From Schleiferiaceae bacterium (GTDB lineage: Bacteria > Bacteroidota > Bacteroidia > Flavobacteriales > Schleiferiaceae), in contig JAIULY010000013.1 in NCBI GenBank assembly GCA_022565875.1, forward strand, positions 1 to 33,073: DNA of 33,073 bases. Direction: 5' to 3'. The notes below the pieces were generated by a model, which saw only the letters and a program-made list of their open reading frames with translations, ran no database searches and had not been told where the DNA came from. Shown here piece by piece: positions 1 to 8,614 of the stretch (within the stretch, counting starts at the first letter, position 1; every line of letters starts with the position of its first letter). The position numbers were made by a program, and so were the translations under genes.

Positions 1-1220
1 TCGAGAAGTAGTTCTTGCAATTGAAATTGATGGCGTAATTCTTCTAGCGCATTGCGCTGATCTGTAATGTCCTGAACCAATCCATATATTTTACTGCAGG
101 CATTGTTATCGAAAATGGTTTTTCCAACGGTACGAAACCACCGCGTTTTACCTGTACTTGTTTCGATTTCTGTTTCTATATCGTAATCAATACCTTCTGA
201 TATGGCAGACTCTATCGCTTTTTCTAAAACTTCATTATTCTTATAATACTTGAAAACATCCTTCATTTCCGGCGGTTGATTGGGATCTCTTTCAAACAAC
301 CTGTACGTCTCAGGAAGCCAAAAGAGTGATCCAGAGAGCATATCAGCTTCCCAATACCCGATTTTCGCTACCTTTCCCGATTCTTTTAAAATGGAGATGG
401 TGCTTTCAAGTTGCGTAATGATGGATTTGTTTTTTGTGATATCACGGATGAAACCAACAACCCGAATAAGTTTGTTATTCTCAAAAATTCCTTCTCCGGA
501 GTCAATTACATGTTTGATTTTATTGTTGTTTACAACAATTCGATATTCTATTTCGAAGTGTTTTCTTTCTGAAAGTGCTCTACTTCTTTCTACCAAAACT
601 CTTTCTAAATCTTCGAGGTGAATAAGGCTTTCTAAAGAGAAGTTGGTGATGTCACTATCTAAAGGAAGTTCATAGACTTCAAAAATTTTGTTATTGACGT
701 ATTCCAAATTGAATTGGGCATCTTGGATATATCCAATTCCGGGAAGATTATTTGCCAAAATTCGCTCTTGTTTTTGCTGATTAATCAATTGCTTCTCAAC
801 CAATTTCTGATTGGTAATATCGGCAAACGATGCAAAAACTCGAGTGGGTGTTGTGCTGTTATTATCAAAGATAGGGTGTGCACTTACAAGCAACCAATTG
901 TATGCTTGTTTTTTGGGGTGAAAAACACCCATTTCTACATTCTTAACCGCTTGCCCTGTTCTTAAAGCCACCATGGCTGGATGGTCTACTCCATGAAAAG
1001 GCTTACCATCTGGATAAATGGCCTTCCACCTTGGATCCATTGATGTCTTACCACTAAGCTGTTCGAAAGAAGCCCCCAAAAGCTCCTCTGCCGCATTATT
1101 TATTTTGGTTATTTCTCCTTTGTGGTTTTGAAAAACCACGCCTTGAGTCATGGTATTAAAAAGAAATTCGTATTCCTTCTTTTCATTTTCGCTACCAGTA
1201 CTTTTACTTCGCTTAAACAT
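1..1220 (-). CDS. Multi-PAS sensor protein, probably a histidine kinase (partial, 3' end outside window)
   Basis: An uninterrupted minus-strand frame runs from an ATG at 1220 off the left edge (406 codons). It has no transmembrane segment or signal peptide. Three successive PAS/PAC-like units can be read. The first spans about residues 15-140 and ends in ADITNQK. The second spans about 150-265 and ends in GFIRDITKN. The third spans about 270-392 and ends in GLVQDITDQR, followed by a coiled segment (EELRHQFQLQE) that would link to the next domain. The DIT endings are typical PAC C-termini. Families with this layout are cytosolic PAS sensor histidine kinases or, less often, diguanylate cyclases. 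The output domain lies outside the window, so the kinase call is inference. No gene neighbour is close enough for an operon; the gene is preceded by its own leader of roughly 90 nt. Confidence 0.85.
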   Translation of the reverse strand, partial: MFKRSKSTGSENEKKEYEFLFNTMTQGVVFQNHKGEITKINNAAEELLGASFEQLSGKTSMDPRWKAIYPDGKPFHGVDHPAMVALRTGQAVKNVEMGVFHPKKQAYNWLLVSAHPIFDNNSTTPTRVFASFADITNQKLVEKQLINQQKQERILANNLPGIGYIQDAQFNLEYVNNKIFEVYELPLDSDITNFSLESLIHLEDLERVLVERSRALSERKHFEIEYRIVVNNNKIKHVIDSGEGIFENNKLIRVVGFIRDITKNKSIITQLESTISILKESGKVAKIGYWEADMLSGSLFWLPETYRLFERDPNQPPEMKDVFKYYKNNEVLEKAIESAISEGIDYDIETEIETSTGKTRWFRTVGKTIFDNNACSKIYGLVQDITDQRNALEELRHQFQLQELLL

Positions 1221-1455
1221 ACTTTAAACCCCCAAGCTTTTGATTATTAAAATTTACTTTCCCCAAAGCAAAGTGCTCTAAACCTTAATTTCGAGCTCAA
1301 TTTTTTCACTTACTGCAAACATAAGGTATACAAATTAAAAATGTTTGTGTTTTAACTCAAATTTTTAAAAAAATTAAATTTAATGAATGGAATGTGTTAA
1401 GTTATTGTAATTCAATGGTGAAAATTCTGGTGAGATGTCAAAAAAAAATCCCTTA
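1221..1455. other. Intergenic region without a gene
   Basis: AT-rich spacer of 235 nt between the phosphoesterase stop and the PAS sensor start. Apart from the putative -7 box at 1316-1323, and a T-run just after the phosphoesterase stop (A-run at 1440-1448 on the plus strand) that may aid termination, I see no ORF, RNA gene or repeat. Confidence 0.6.
1316..1323 (-). promoter_or_regulatory. Putative -7 box of the PAS sensor gene
   Basis: On the minus strand the octamer reads TATGTTTG, a full match to the Bacteroidota -7 consensus TAnnTTTG. It lies about 95 nt upstream of the ATG at 1220. No good TTTG -33 element is present at the usual spacing, so this is a sequence match only. Confidence 0.4.
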
Positions 1456-1950
1456 TCACCGCGGCATACATTCAATCGCTTCCATGTTGCCTACTTTACC
1501 ACCATCAATTTCAAAACGCAATAGGGTGCGAACCTTGTGAAACCCGTGTTTACCTATAGCTCCAGGGTTTAGCGCCAAAAGCTTATGTTCTTTGTGATAC
1601 TGCACCAAAAGAATGTGCGAATGACCACAAATGTAGATGTCAGGCTGCTGCTTTTGGAGTATTTCTTTGATGCGAAGTGGCAACTTTGTCACGCGGCCTC
1701 CTATATGCGTCATAAATACTTTTTTGCCTTCACACGTAAAGTGCAAATCCCTTGGATAGGTTGCGCGCGCTTTATGGTCGTCTATATTGCCATAAACGGC
1801 GCGTAAGGTGGCCACTTTGCTCAAGGCATCGGTTACCCTTAAATCGCCAATATCACCGGCATGCCAGACTTCGTCAACCGCCTCCGCATACTTAAGTATT
1901 TGATCATCTATGTAACTGTGCGTGTCAGAAAGCAACAAAATTTTGGTCAT
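1456..1950 (-). CDS. YfcE/MJ0936-family metallophosphoesterase
   Basis: This 164-residue protein is a small calcineurin-like phosphoesterase of the YfcE/MJ0936 type, which hydrolyses phosphodiesters using two metal ions. All metal-ligand motifs are visible: D9-T-H11, A-G-D33, G-N55-I-D, T-H82 and G-H110-S-H112. The length fits the family (about 160-180). The physiological substrate is unknown for most members. The start ATG at 1950 lies 1 nt after the fmt stop codon, so it is the last gene of the recQ-fmt transcription unit. Nothing is missing or truncated. Confidence 0.9.
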   Translation of the reverse strand: MTKILLLSDTHSYIDDQILKYAEAVDEVWHAGDIGDLRVTDALSKVATLRAVYGNIDDHKARATYPRDLHFTCEGKKVFMTHIGGRVTKLPLRIKEILQKQQPDIYICGHSHILLVQYHKEHKLLALNPGAIGKHGFHKVRTLLRFEIDGGKVGNMEAIECMPR

Positions 1951-1951
1951 C

Positions 1952-2902
1952 CTACAAAAATTTCATGCTAGTAAATCGACTCCCGTTGATAAAGCTGAGA
2001 GCATCCACAGGTTTTTTCCCAGGAAGTTGTAACTGCTCGATGCGTATGGCACCACTTCCGGTTCCCACGAGTAATTCTTTTCCCTCAATCACAACTTCTC
2101 CAATTTGCAACTCCAAATCTATGGGGGTATGGCCAACTTTGAAAATCTTAATTGGGGCAATAACGCCTTCCTCGGTTTCAAGGGTTGTTATGGCAGTAGG
2201 GTAGGAGGCGAGCCCGCGTATGTGATTAATAACTTGCTGTGCTGGTTTTCCCCAAGGAATCTGACAGGTTTCTTTATACAGTTTTGGGGCTTCTTTTCTG
2301 GCGGCCTTGTCGTCTTGTGGTTGCGGTTGTAGCGTTTCGGCTGCCAATCCGTCTAAGGTTTCTAAGACCAATGGCGCACCGGCTTCTTTCAATCTGTCGT
2401 GCAAAGTGCTGGCGGTGTCGTCCATAAAAATGGGTAAGCGCTTTTGCAATAGCATCCTTCCAGTATCTATTTTTTCATCAATCAAAAATGTGGTAAGTCC
2501 AGTTTCTGTTTCACCATTAATGATAGCCCAATTGATCGGGGCAGCGCCTCTGTAGTTGGGCAACAACGACGCATGCAGATTAAAGGTTCCTAAGTGCGGC
2601 ATGCTCCAGACTACTTGGGGTAACATGCGAAAAGCTACTACTACAAATACATCAGCGTTAAGCGTGGTCAACGCATCAATGAAATCAACGGCCTTAAGCT
2701 TTTCGGGTTGCAGGACGGGTACACCCAGTGTTTTTGCAGCTTTCTTTACCGCAGATTCGTTTAACTGTCGCCCACGCCCTGCGGGTTTGTCTGGAACGGT
2801 AACCACGCCCACCACCTGATGCTGGCTTTTGGCTATTTCAAATAATTGGTGCGCCGCAAACTCTGGCGTCCCCATAAATACGATGCGAAGTGATTTTTTC
2901 AT
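1952..2902 (-). CDS. fmt: Methionyl-tRNA formyltransferase
   Basis: Formylates the amino group of Met-tRNAfMet using 10-formyl-tetrahydrofolate, preparing the initiator tRNA. From the ATG at 2902 the protein has 316 residues, normal for the family. It opens with the formyltransferase fold (LRIVFMGTPEFA). The catalytic triad is clear: N108 and H110 in FNLHASLLPNYRGAAPI, and D146 in IDEKIDTG. The C-terminal OB-like tRNA-binding domain spans about 205-316. A longer frame from a GTG at 2953 exists but would overlap recQ by about 47 nt and adds residues foreign to the family. The ATG at 2902 is 4 nt after the recQ stop, which indicates translational coupling. Confidence 0.96.
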   Translation of the reverse strand: MKKSLRIVFMGTPEFAAHQLFEIAKSQHQVVGVVTVPDKPAGRGRQLNESAVKKAAKTLGVPVLQPEKLKAVDFIDALTTLNADVFVVVAFRMLPQVVWSMPHLGTFNLHASLLPNYRGAAPINWAIINGETETGLTTFLIDEKIDTGRMLLQKRLPIFMDDTASTLHDRLKEAGAPLVLETLDGLAAETLQPQPQDDKAARKEAPKLYKETCQIPWGKPAQQVINHIRGLASYPTAITTLETEEGVIAPIKIFKVGHTPIDLELQIGEVVIEGKELLVGTGSGAIRIEQLQLPGKKPVDALSFINGSRFTSMKFL

Positions 2903-2906
2903 GCGT

Positions 2907-4808
2907 CTAATTTTGTTTGAGTTTTCCGTCCGTAGTTTGTCTAATTCGGCCACTGTCTAAAGCTTGTCGTACCCATTCAATCGTCAGTTTTGGATTCCCG
3001 TTGTCTAAAGCATCTACTAGCTCTTCTATAGTATAGGGATGCTGTTGCAGTAAAGCAAGTGCCTCTTTTTCTATCGTTGTTGTATTTCCTTTGTTCTCAC
3101 GTTTGCAAACATCACATTTGCCACACTTTGTGGGATGCTTTTCTCCAAAATATTGCACTAATGCTATGCTTCGGCATAATGTATCGTCGGTAACGTACTG
3201 CGCCATTTGGGTGACTCTAAATTTCAAATCCTCGTACCGATCTTTTAAGAAAGCGTCCTCAATCCTCAAGTATCGGGCCTCTTGTTTCGCCCGTGTATAT
3301 CGTATGCTACTACCTTGTTTTTTGGGTTGGTATACTGCATAATTAGACTTGTCTAATTCCTTCAACATATCGACTACTTCCCCATAATTTAGCTTGCTGC
3401 GTTTAGCAATCACTTGTTCGTCTATTTTTACGTATTGCGAATTTAAGCCGCCATAGGAACGCAACAGAGTTCCCATGAGATTTTCCCATTTCTGATTGCG
3501 AAATTGCAATTGGTAAACGGTAGCATGGTCGGCTTTTAAATGCAATTGTGAGGGCGACCAAAGATCTTCTGTTAAACTGATGTAATCCTGTCGCTCGAGT
3601 ATTTTTAGGGCTTGTAATGTTTTGGGTATTTGAAAGTTGTATTTAGAGCAGAATGCTTGAATATCGATAATGTATTCTTGTCCTTCTCCGCTGCCATTGG
3701 CTAGCATCAAGTAATTACCCATTGCTTGGTACACCTTGCGTACTTCTTCGAGATTGGGGAACGCGTTTAAATTGCGCTCTACCATTACCATCGCTTCCAC
3801 GCGATTGGTCAACAAAACAGCCCAAGCTGTGTCGCCATCGCGCCCACCACGTCCCGCCTCTTGAAAATACGCTTCTAATGAATCTGGAAGGTCCATGTGT
3901 ACTACTGATCGAACGTCAGGTTTGTCGATTCCCATTCCAAAGGCGTTTGTGGCTACGATGACTCGTGTTTTTCCAATGGTCCAACTTTCTTGCTTTTGTG
4001 TTCGCTGCTCCGGGGCTAGGCCAGCGTGATAATAGTCAGCTGATATGCCGTGTTGTGTTAAGAAGTTGGCCAACTGTGCACAACCATTGCGACTGCGCAA
4101 GTAAACAACCGATGAGCCTGGAATTTTTTTGAGAATTTGGAGTAACTTGGTGTGTTTGTTCGTCGTTTCTACAACAACATACCCTAAATTTTCTCGCTTA
4201 AAACTCATTTGAAAGCGATTGCTTTGCTTTCTAAAGCGCAGTTTTTCGGCGATGTCGTCAGCAACTCGCGGCGTTGCAGTGGCGGTTACAGCCAGTACAG
4301 GTGGACGGTTTTCAATTTTTTCAACAACGTCCGCTATCTGTAAATAGGGGGGGCGAAAATCATATCCCCATTGCGAAATACAATGACTTTCATCTACTGC
4401 TACCAGGCAAATATTCATTTTTGGCAATCGCGCTTGAAACAATTCAGATTGCAGTCGTTCCGGGCTGACATATAGGAATTTATAATCGCCATAGATGCAG
4501 TTATCTAGTGCCGTATCTATTTCGCTGTACTTCATGCCACTGTGCAAATACAAAGCTTTCACGCCGCGCTGTTGTAGGTTTTGTACTTGGTCGCCCATCA
4601 ACGCAATAAGCGGTGAAACCACAATGCAAAGGCCCTCCATACACAAGGCAGGCACCTGAAAACAAATGGACTTTCCACCTCCGGTGGGCATCAATGCTAA
4701 GGTATCGTTTCCCGCCAAAGCAGAACGAACAATATCTTCTTGCAAGGGACGAAAATCTGGATAGCCCCAATACTGTTGTAAAACTGCTTTCGGGTCTTTC
4801 ATGGGCAT
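2907..4808 (-). CDS. recQ: RecQ-family ATP-dependent DNA helicase without HRDC domain
   Basis: 3'-5' superfamily 2 DNA helicase used in recombination and fork repair. It has 633 residues. Motifs in order: motif 0 FRPLQEDI (19-26), Walker A MPTGGGKS (40-47), DESHC box with the RecQ aromatic loop (around 137-150), TATAT motif III, and motifs V/VI in ATNAFGMGID and QEAGRGGRDG. The RecQ zinc-binding region has one Cys (DDTLCRS) and the cluster CGKCDVC. After it comes only about 60 residues, a short winged-helix-like tail, with no HRDC domain. This shape is common among second RecQ copies in Bacteroidota (recalled, not checked). It lies 2 nt downstream of the NdpA-like gene and 4 nt upstream of fmt. 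Confidence 0.95.
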   Translation of the reverse strand: MPMKDPKAVLQQYWGYPDFRPLQEDIVRSALAGNDTLALMPTGGGKSICFQVPALCMEGLCIVVSPLIALMGDQVQNLQQRGVKALYLHSGMKYSEIDTALDNCIYGDYKFLYVSPERLQSELFQARLPKMNICLVAVDESHCISQWGYDFRPPYLQIADVVEKIENRPPVLAVTATATPRVADDIAEKLRFRKQSNRFQMSFKRENLGYVVVETTNKHTKLLQILKKIPGSSVVYLRSRNGCAQLANFLTQHGISADYYHAGLAPEQRTQKQESWTIGKTRVIVATNAFGMGIDKPDVRSVVHMDLPDSLEAYFQEAGRGGRDGDTAWAVLLTNRVEAMVMVERNLNAFPNLEEVRKVYQAMGNYLMLANGSGEGQEYIIDIQAFCSKYNFQIPKTLQALKILERQDYISLTEDLWSPSQLHLKADHATVYQLQFRNQKWENLMGTLLRSYGGLNSQYVKIDEQVIAKRSKLNYGEVVDMLKELDKSNYAVYQPKKQGSSIRYTRAKQEARYLRIEDAFLKDRYEDLKFRVTQMAQYVTDDTLCRSIALVQYFGEKHPTKCGKCDVCKRENKGNTTTIEKEALALLQQHPYTIEELVDALDNGNPKLTIEWVRQALDSGRIRQTTDGKLKQN

Positions 4809-4810
4809 AT

Positions 4811-5872
4811 TTACGTCTCTTCGTCGTAAAACAGTTTGTAGAATTTCTTGCCGGTATCGGGATCAATGCCTTTTTCTACCCACTCGCGCTTTCCATGAAT
4901 GTAAATGTGAAAGTTTTTATCGAGTTTGATAATGCTTTTAAAAACGCGGGCTTGTTTTTTCACCGCAGCCTCAGAAATAGTGAAGGAGCCTTCCTCGGGT
5001 AGAATGGGGCTGCCGATTTCGGCTTCAACTTGTTTGGTATACACGCGAAAAGCGTCTTTCAATCGCTGGTCTTGGAATACGGCGTCTTCAAATGTTTCCT
5101 GCTCAAAAACTTGGTTGTTTTGAAAATAGGAAACGCTTCGATTTAAAAGGTCGATGGTGTCGACGCGGTCGGCATCAAAATCTTCCTGAAATTGGTCTTT
5201 GATATAGTCTTTTGCCGTTTGTAGAAATTGTGTGGTATGTCGGTATTCCGTAGCCTTTGGACTGACACCCAAAAAATCGCTTTTCCAAAATTGCGCCTCT
5301 TCTCCTCGGTTCGCTCTATCGATGAGTAATACTTCTAATTCCCCATCATTGAGACCCATCTCAAAAATCAGCGCTGCTTTATCGATTTTTCGCATATCAA
5401 TCCCACTTTTTTTGTGTAGCTGAGGGTGCGAGGTGTCAAATTGGTGATCGATGAAGTCGGCTTTGTTTTCCACCTTTAATAACACCAGAGCCGGACCGCG
5501 TTGATCGAGGTAGGTGAGTTCGTCGATGGCAACCACCAAAAAATCACCGCCTTTAATTTTCGGATGATCGCTTTGTTTATATAGATGTGTTGCTAGCTCT
5601 TTAGTGAGCGGAAAAAAAGCTACCTCATCTGAGAAATACTTTCTAGAATAATTGTGTACTACATTGAATGATAAATCGTTGTCATGTGTGAAAGTGTATT
5701 TTTCGTGTGCGTTTTCAAAGGCTTTTGCCAGCATTTCTAACATCCAAAAACGATTTTCTTCATCAAAATCAGGAGAGGAATCAGCGAGTAATAAAGGCTC
5801 GTCAAGTTCTCGTTCTCCAATTTTGTGTACAGCGATGTCTAAAATACGGGCATGCGTTACATCTATCATCAT
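4811..5872 (-). CDS. Nucleoid-associated protein, NdpA/YejK family
   Basis: A 353-residue soluble protein that matches the NdpA/YejK nucleoid-associated family (PF04245) in its N-terminal 'HARILDIAVHKIG' start, the central 'DFLVVAIDELTYLD' and 'ALVLLKVENKADF' strands, the 'IDMRKIDKAALIF' segment and the C-terminal 'KLDKNFHIYIHG' region. Members bind the bacterial nucleoid; their biochemical role is poorly defined. It has no signal peptide or membrane segment. The ATG ATG pair gives two possible starts one codon apart. The stop is 2 nt before the recQ start, so the two are surely co-transcribed and possibly translationally coupled. A link with DNA repair is suggested only by this neighbourhood. 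Confidence 0.85.
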   Translation of the reverse strand: MMIDVTHARILDIAVHKIGERELDEPLLLADSSPDFDEENRFWMLEMLAKAFENAHEKYTFTHDNDLSFNVVHNYSRKYFSDEVAFFPLTKELATHLYKQSDHPKIKGGDFLVVAIDELTYLDQRGPALVLLKVENKADFIDHQFDTSHPQLHKKSGIDMRKIDKAALIFEMGLNDGELEVLLIDRANRGEEAQFWKSDFLGVSPKATEYRHTTQFLQTAKDYIKDQFQEDFDADRVDTIDLLNRSVSYFQNNQVFEQETFEDAVFQDQRLKDAFRVYTKQVEAEIGSPILPEEGSFTISEAAVKKQARVFKSIIKLDKNFHIYIHGKREWVEKGIDPDTGKKFYKLFYDEET

Positions 5873-5892
5873 GTAAACTGAGGATAATTTTT

Positions 5893-6738
5893 TTAGTGGG
5901 TAATATTGATTTTCTCAACGCGAATCAGACCCTTGCGTTGCATCAAAACAGTATAAACGCCTGTTGCCAGGTGAGATAAATCAATTTCTCCCTCCCCATT
6001 CGGAACGGCTACATGAACAAGCGTGCGCCCCGCTAAGTCAATAACTTTTGCCGAAACATCTTTCAAATCCAACGGATTTTTGGTCATTAGGATGTTGTTG
6101 TAGGCGTAAAAGTGTAAATTTTCTTTGAAATGCTCCATGTCACTAAGCAAATGCCCACCGATATAGACAACGGAATCTAGGGTTTGCTCAAAGGCAAATT
6201 CTTTTACTACAAAGGATTTATTGTCTGCCGCAATATCTAATCGCGCCCAGCCGTAGTAGTACAAGTTGGAGGCTTCTAATAAGCGCAAGCCCAAGTAGCC
6301 ATCCGAAACGGGACCTACCCAGTTGGAATTTGGGTAAGTGGCGCCATCCACCTCATATACTAGATAACCTAACTCAAATGGACCGCCGGCACCATTCCAT
6401 TGGGTTTGCGTGGGGCCAATACTATCGCCAATGTTGAGTTTGAAAGGATAGTTAAAAGTAGATTTAAGTTCTCCTGCAACTTGATGTCCATTGTTTCCAA
6501 GAGGCGTAATGGTTACGCCATTAACATTGTTGGAAACGCCATTGTTGATGTACTGCGTTATGCGGAAATCACCAATATTATCTTGATTGATATCAACGTC
6601 ATAAAAGCCTTCATCGGTGGCTATCAGGGTGTCATTTGCATTGGTAACCGCCAATTGAGCCTGAGCTAGCCCTCCCGAAAGAAAGGCTCCCGCTAAGGCT
6701 TTGTATGTATTGCGCTTTTTTGATATCGTATCACTCAT
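5893..6738 (-). CDS. Secreted protein with T9SS type A C-terminal sorting domain
   Basis: A 281-residue exported protein. The N-terminus has a basic stretch (KKRNTYK) followed by a short hydrophobic run, ending near AQA (about residue 28), which looks like a signal peptide. The middle is rich in Asn, Gly and aromatic residues, with Asp-rich strands resembling an extracellular beta-sandwich; I recognise no catalytic motif. The last 75 or so residues have the Por secretion-tail pattern: VIDLAGRTL, a GEGEIDLSHLATGVYTVLM core, and a basic end. These C-terminal domains direct export through the type IX secretion system and surface attachment or release. It lies 20 nt upstream of the NdpA-like gene and may head that operon. 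Function unknown. Confidence 0.8.
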   Translation of the reverse strand: MSDTISKKRNTYKALAGAFLSGGLAQAQLAVTNANDTLIATDEGFYDVDINQDNIGDFRITQYINNGVSNNVNGVTITPLGNNGHQVAGELKSTFNYPFKLNIGDSIGPTQTQWNGAGGPFELGYLVYEVDGATYPNSNWVGPVSDGYLGLRLLEASNLYYYGWARLDIAADNKSFVVKEFAFEQTLDSVVYIGGHLLSDMEHFKENLHFYAYNNILMTKNPLDLKDVSAKVIDLAGRTLVHVAVPNGEGEIDLSHLATGVYTVLMQRKGLIRVEKINITH

Positions 6739-6770
6739 TGTCTTGTTAAATTAGTCAAGTTTATTTTTGA

Positions 6771-6778
6771 CGAAGGTA
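6771..6778 (-). promoter_or_regulatory. Putative -7 box for the T9SS-secreted protein operon
   Basis: On the minus strand the octamer reads TACCTTCG, one mismatch from TAnnTTTG, 32 nt upstream of the ATG at 6738. It lies directly after the ilvE terminator, which makes a new promoter here sensible. Weak evidence by itself. Confidence 0.35.
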
Positions 6779-6805
6779 AAAATAGCGGCCTGTTATGACC
6801 GCTAT
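6776..6805 (-). terminator. Rho-independent terminator of ilvE
   Basis: The inverted repeat ATAGCGG (6782-6788) / CCGCTAT (6799-6805) has a 10-nt loop. On the minus strand it is followed by TTTTT and lies just after the ilvE stop at 6811. Confidence 0.8.
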
Positions 6806-6810
6806 ATCTT

Positions 6811-7860
6811 TTAGTTTATTTTCAACATCCAACCGTTTACATCTGGTGATTCTCCAGTTCGGATGGCGTTGAGTCGTTTTTTTATCTGTGCGCCAATACC
6901 TTTTTCTGGTACGGGGATTTCTACCACATTATCTGTATCAAAACCGATATGAGAAATCATACTTACCACCGCAGCGGTACCCATTCCAAAAGCTTCTTTT
7001 AGAGAACCATTTTTAGCAGCCTCCTCAATTTCTGATACAGAAACGGAGCGCTCTTGAATTTCCATACCCATTTCCTTGCCTAGAGATAGAATACTCGCTC
7101 TGGTAATACCTGCCAAAATACGGTCGCTAAGTGCAGGGGTAACCATCGTATTATCAATGATAAACATGACATTCATGGTGCCACTTTCTTCAATGAATTC
7201 ATGGTTTTTGGGGTCTGTCCATAAAATTTGTGTGAAGCCCTGCTGTTTGGCTTTTTCTGTTGGGTAAAATGCACCTCCGTAATTTCCAGCTGCTTTGGTA
7301 AAGCCAATACCTCCATGTGCTGACCGGGAAAATTCTCTTTCAACCTTCACTTTTACAGCACCTGAATAATAGGCACTTACAGGGCTACATATGATAGCAA
7401 AGGTGTACTCTTCGCTAGGACGAGCAGCAATAAAATCGCTAGATGAAAAAATAAATGGCCTGATATATAACGACATATCTGGTTTGCTAGGTACCCAATT
7501 TTGATCTAGTTTTATGAGTTCAACTAGCCCATCAATAAAAACTTCCTTTGGTACTTCAGGCATTAACAATCGAACAGCGGAGCGATTGAGTCGTTTCCAA
7601 TTTTCCTCCGGACGAAATAACGCTACATTGCCATCTATTTGTTTGTAAGCTTTCATGCCTTCGAAAGCGGCTTGGCCATAATGTAAAGCATGTAAGGACA
7701 GCGGCATTTCAACTTTTTGGTAGGGTTTAATTTCGGGTTCTTGCCATGCGCCGTTTTTATACGTGCAGATAAGCATGTGGTCTGTAAAGGTTTTTCCGAA
7801 AGTTAGGTTGTCAAAGTCTACATGTGATAAGGTGCTTTTCTCTGTTCTTGTAATTTTCAT
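6811..7860 (-). CDS. ilvE: Branched-chain amino acid aminotransferase
   Basis: PLP enzyme of fold type IV that interconverts leucine, isoleucine and valine with their 2-oxo acids, using 2-oxoglutarate/glutamate. From the ATG at 7860 it has 349 residues, typical of the long (BCAT2-like) subgroup. Visible signatures are LHYGQAAFEGMKAY (near 59-72), LFRPEENWKRLNRSA, the PLP-lysine segment GFTKAAGNYGG (K189), and the cofactor-loop region EESGTMNVMF. A frame upstream begins with TTG at 7881, but that codon is part of the putative -7 box TATTTTTG, so the internal ATG is the better start. Monocistronic: a terminator follows it and a promoter precedes it. Confidence 0.95.
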   Translation of the reverse strand: MKITRTEKSTLSHVDFDNLTFGKTFTDHMLICTYKNGAWQEPEIKPYQKVEMPLSLHALHYGQAAFEGMKAYKQIDGNVALFRPEENWKRLNRSAVRLLMPEVPKEVFIDGLVELIKLDQNWVPSKPDMSLYIRPFIFSSSDFIAARPSEEYTFAIICSPVSAYYSGAVKVKVEREFSRSAHGGIGFTKAAGNYGGAFYPTEKAKQQGFTQILWTDPKNHEFIEESGTMNVMFIIDNTMVTPALSDRILAGITRASILSLGKEMGMEIQERSVSVSEIEEAAKNGSLKEAFGMGTAAVVSMISHIGFDTDNVVEIPVPEKGIGAQIKKRLNAIRTGESPDVNGWMLKIN

Positions 7861-7878
7861 TTCGGGTTTATTTTGCTG

Positions 7879-7886
7879 CAAAAATA
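7879..7886 (-). promoter_or_regulatory. Putative -7 box of ilvE
   Basis: Minus-strand TATTTTTG matches TAnnTTTG fully and lies 19 nt upstream of the ATG at 7860. The box covers the alternative TTG start, which therefore should not be translated. Confidence 0.5.
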
Positions 7887-7923
7887 GGCTTTTTGGAGCT
7901 ATTTTAATAATGTCGTTCTTTAG

Positions 7924-8607
7924 TTACTTTAATGATTGACTAGAAAGCTGGAGCGGGGCAACATCGAGCGCTGACAACCGCTTACTGAGATGCTTTAAGT
8001 GACTTATTAAATAATTGGTGTTATTTAGTTGCTCATGAGTGAGTTTTAATGATTGATAAAGGTAGCGTTCTAGAATAAATTTCTCTTGGTGTATCAATAT
8101 TTTTACTACCTCAGGATGGTTGTCCACCGCTATCAATGGGACGACAGTGATTACATAGGGAGCCTTAATAAAGGAAATTAGCTCGATTCGATAAAAATAA
8201 CCATCTATTTCGCCCATCACAAAGGTTGATATGTCCTCGATTACAGAATTCAACCCTGAAACCATACCCTCGAAAGGCAAAGCCTCAAATGCCGGGGTTT
8301 TGAAAACTCGTTGCTGGTCTACCAACTTATTGTAATTGTGTAATAACGCTGCAAATACCGATATTACAGCAATAAAGCTCGAGAAAGCAAAAGAGTATGG
8401 CGCTTGAACCAAAAACTGATACCCCTTAAAACCATGCTTTATTAGAGTAGGCACAAAGGTGAGTGGGAATACAATTACCACTCCCAACGCATAACCCTTA
8501 ATAAGAGAAGGCCAATCCATTACAATCAACCGCCATACATCCACAACAAGCCGATATTGGTCGGAAAGAAACTGCACGAGTCGATTGTATATGCTGTTTT
8601 TCTTCAA
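7924..8607 (-). CDS. Hypothetical two-TM membrane protein
   Basis: A 227-residue protein that I do not recognise. It begins with an amphipathic N-terminal segment, followed by two predicted membrane helices at about 38-56 (GYALGVVIVFPLTFVPTLI) and 70-90 (PYSFAFSSFIAVISVFAALL). The remaining 135 residues form a soluble, helical domain with a long hydrophilic C-terminal half that might be cytosolic. No catalytic motifs or cysteines stand out. The start is 7 nt downstream of the mscS stop, so it is probably co-expressed with the channel and could be an accessory or envelope-stress protein; that is inference from position only. Confidence 0.75.
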   Translation of the reverse strand: MKKNSIYNRLVQFLSDQYRLVVDVWRLIVMDWPSLIKGYALGVVIVFPLTFVPTLIKHGFKGYQFLVQAPYSFAFSSFIAVISVFAALLHNYNKLVDQQRVFKTPAFEALPFEGMVSGLNSVIEDISTFVMGEIDGYFYRIELISFIKAPYVITVVPLIAVDNHPEVVKILIHQEKFILERYLYQSLKLTHEQLNNTNYLISHLKHLSKRLSALDVAPLQLSSQSLK

Positions 8608-8614
8608 AGAAATT

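Noticed and set aside
280-965. Plus-strand open frames at 280-621 and 714-965
   Set aside because: They lie antisense to the continuous PAS-domain frame, which has clear domain content; they have no recognisable features.
2903-2953. N-terminal extension of fmt from a GTG start
   Set aside because: It would overlap recQ by about 47 nt and adds a charged stretch absent from the family; the ATG at 2902 fits.
4501-4866. Minus-strand 121-codon frame over the recQ start
   Set aside because: It overlaps recQ in another frame, and recQ has every expected motif.
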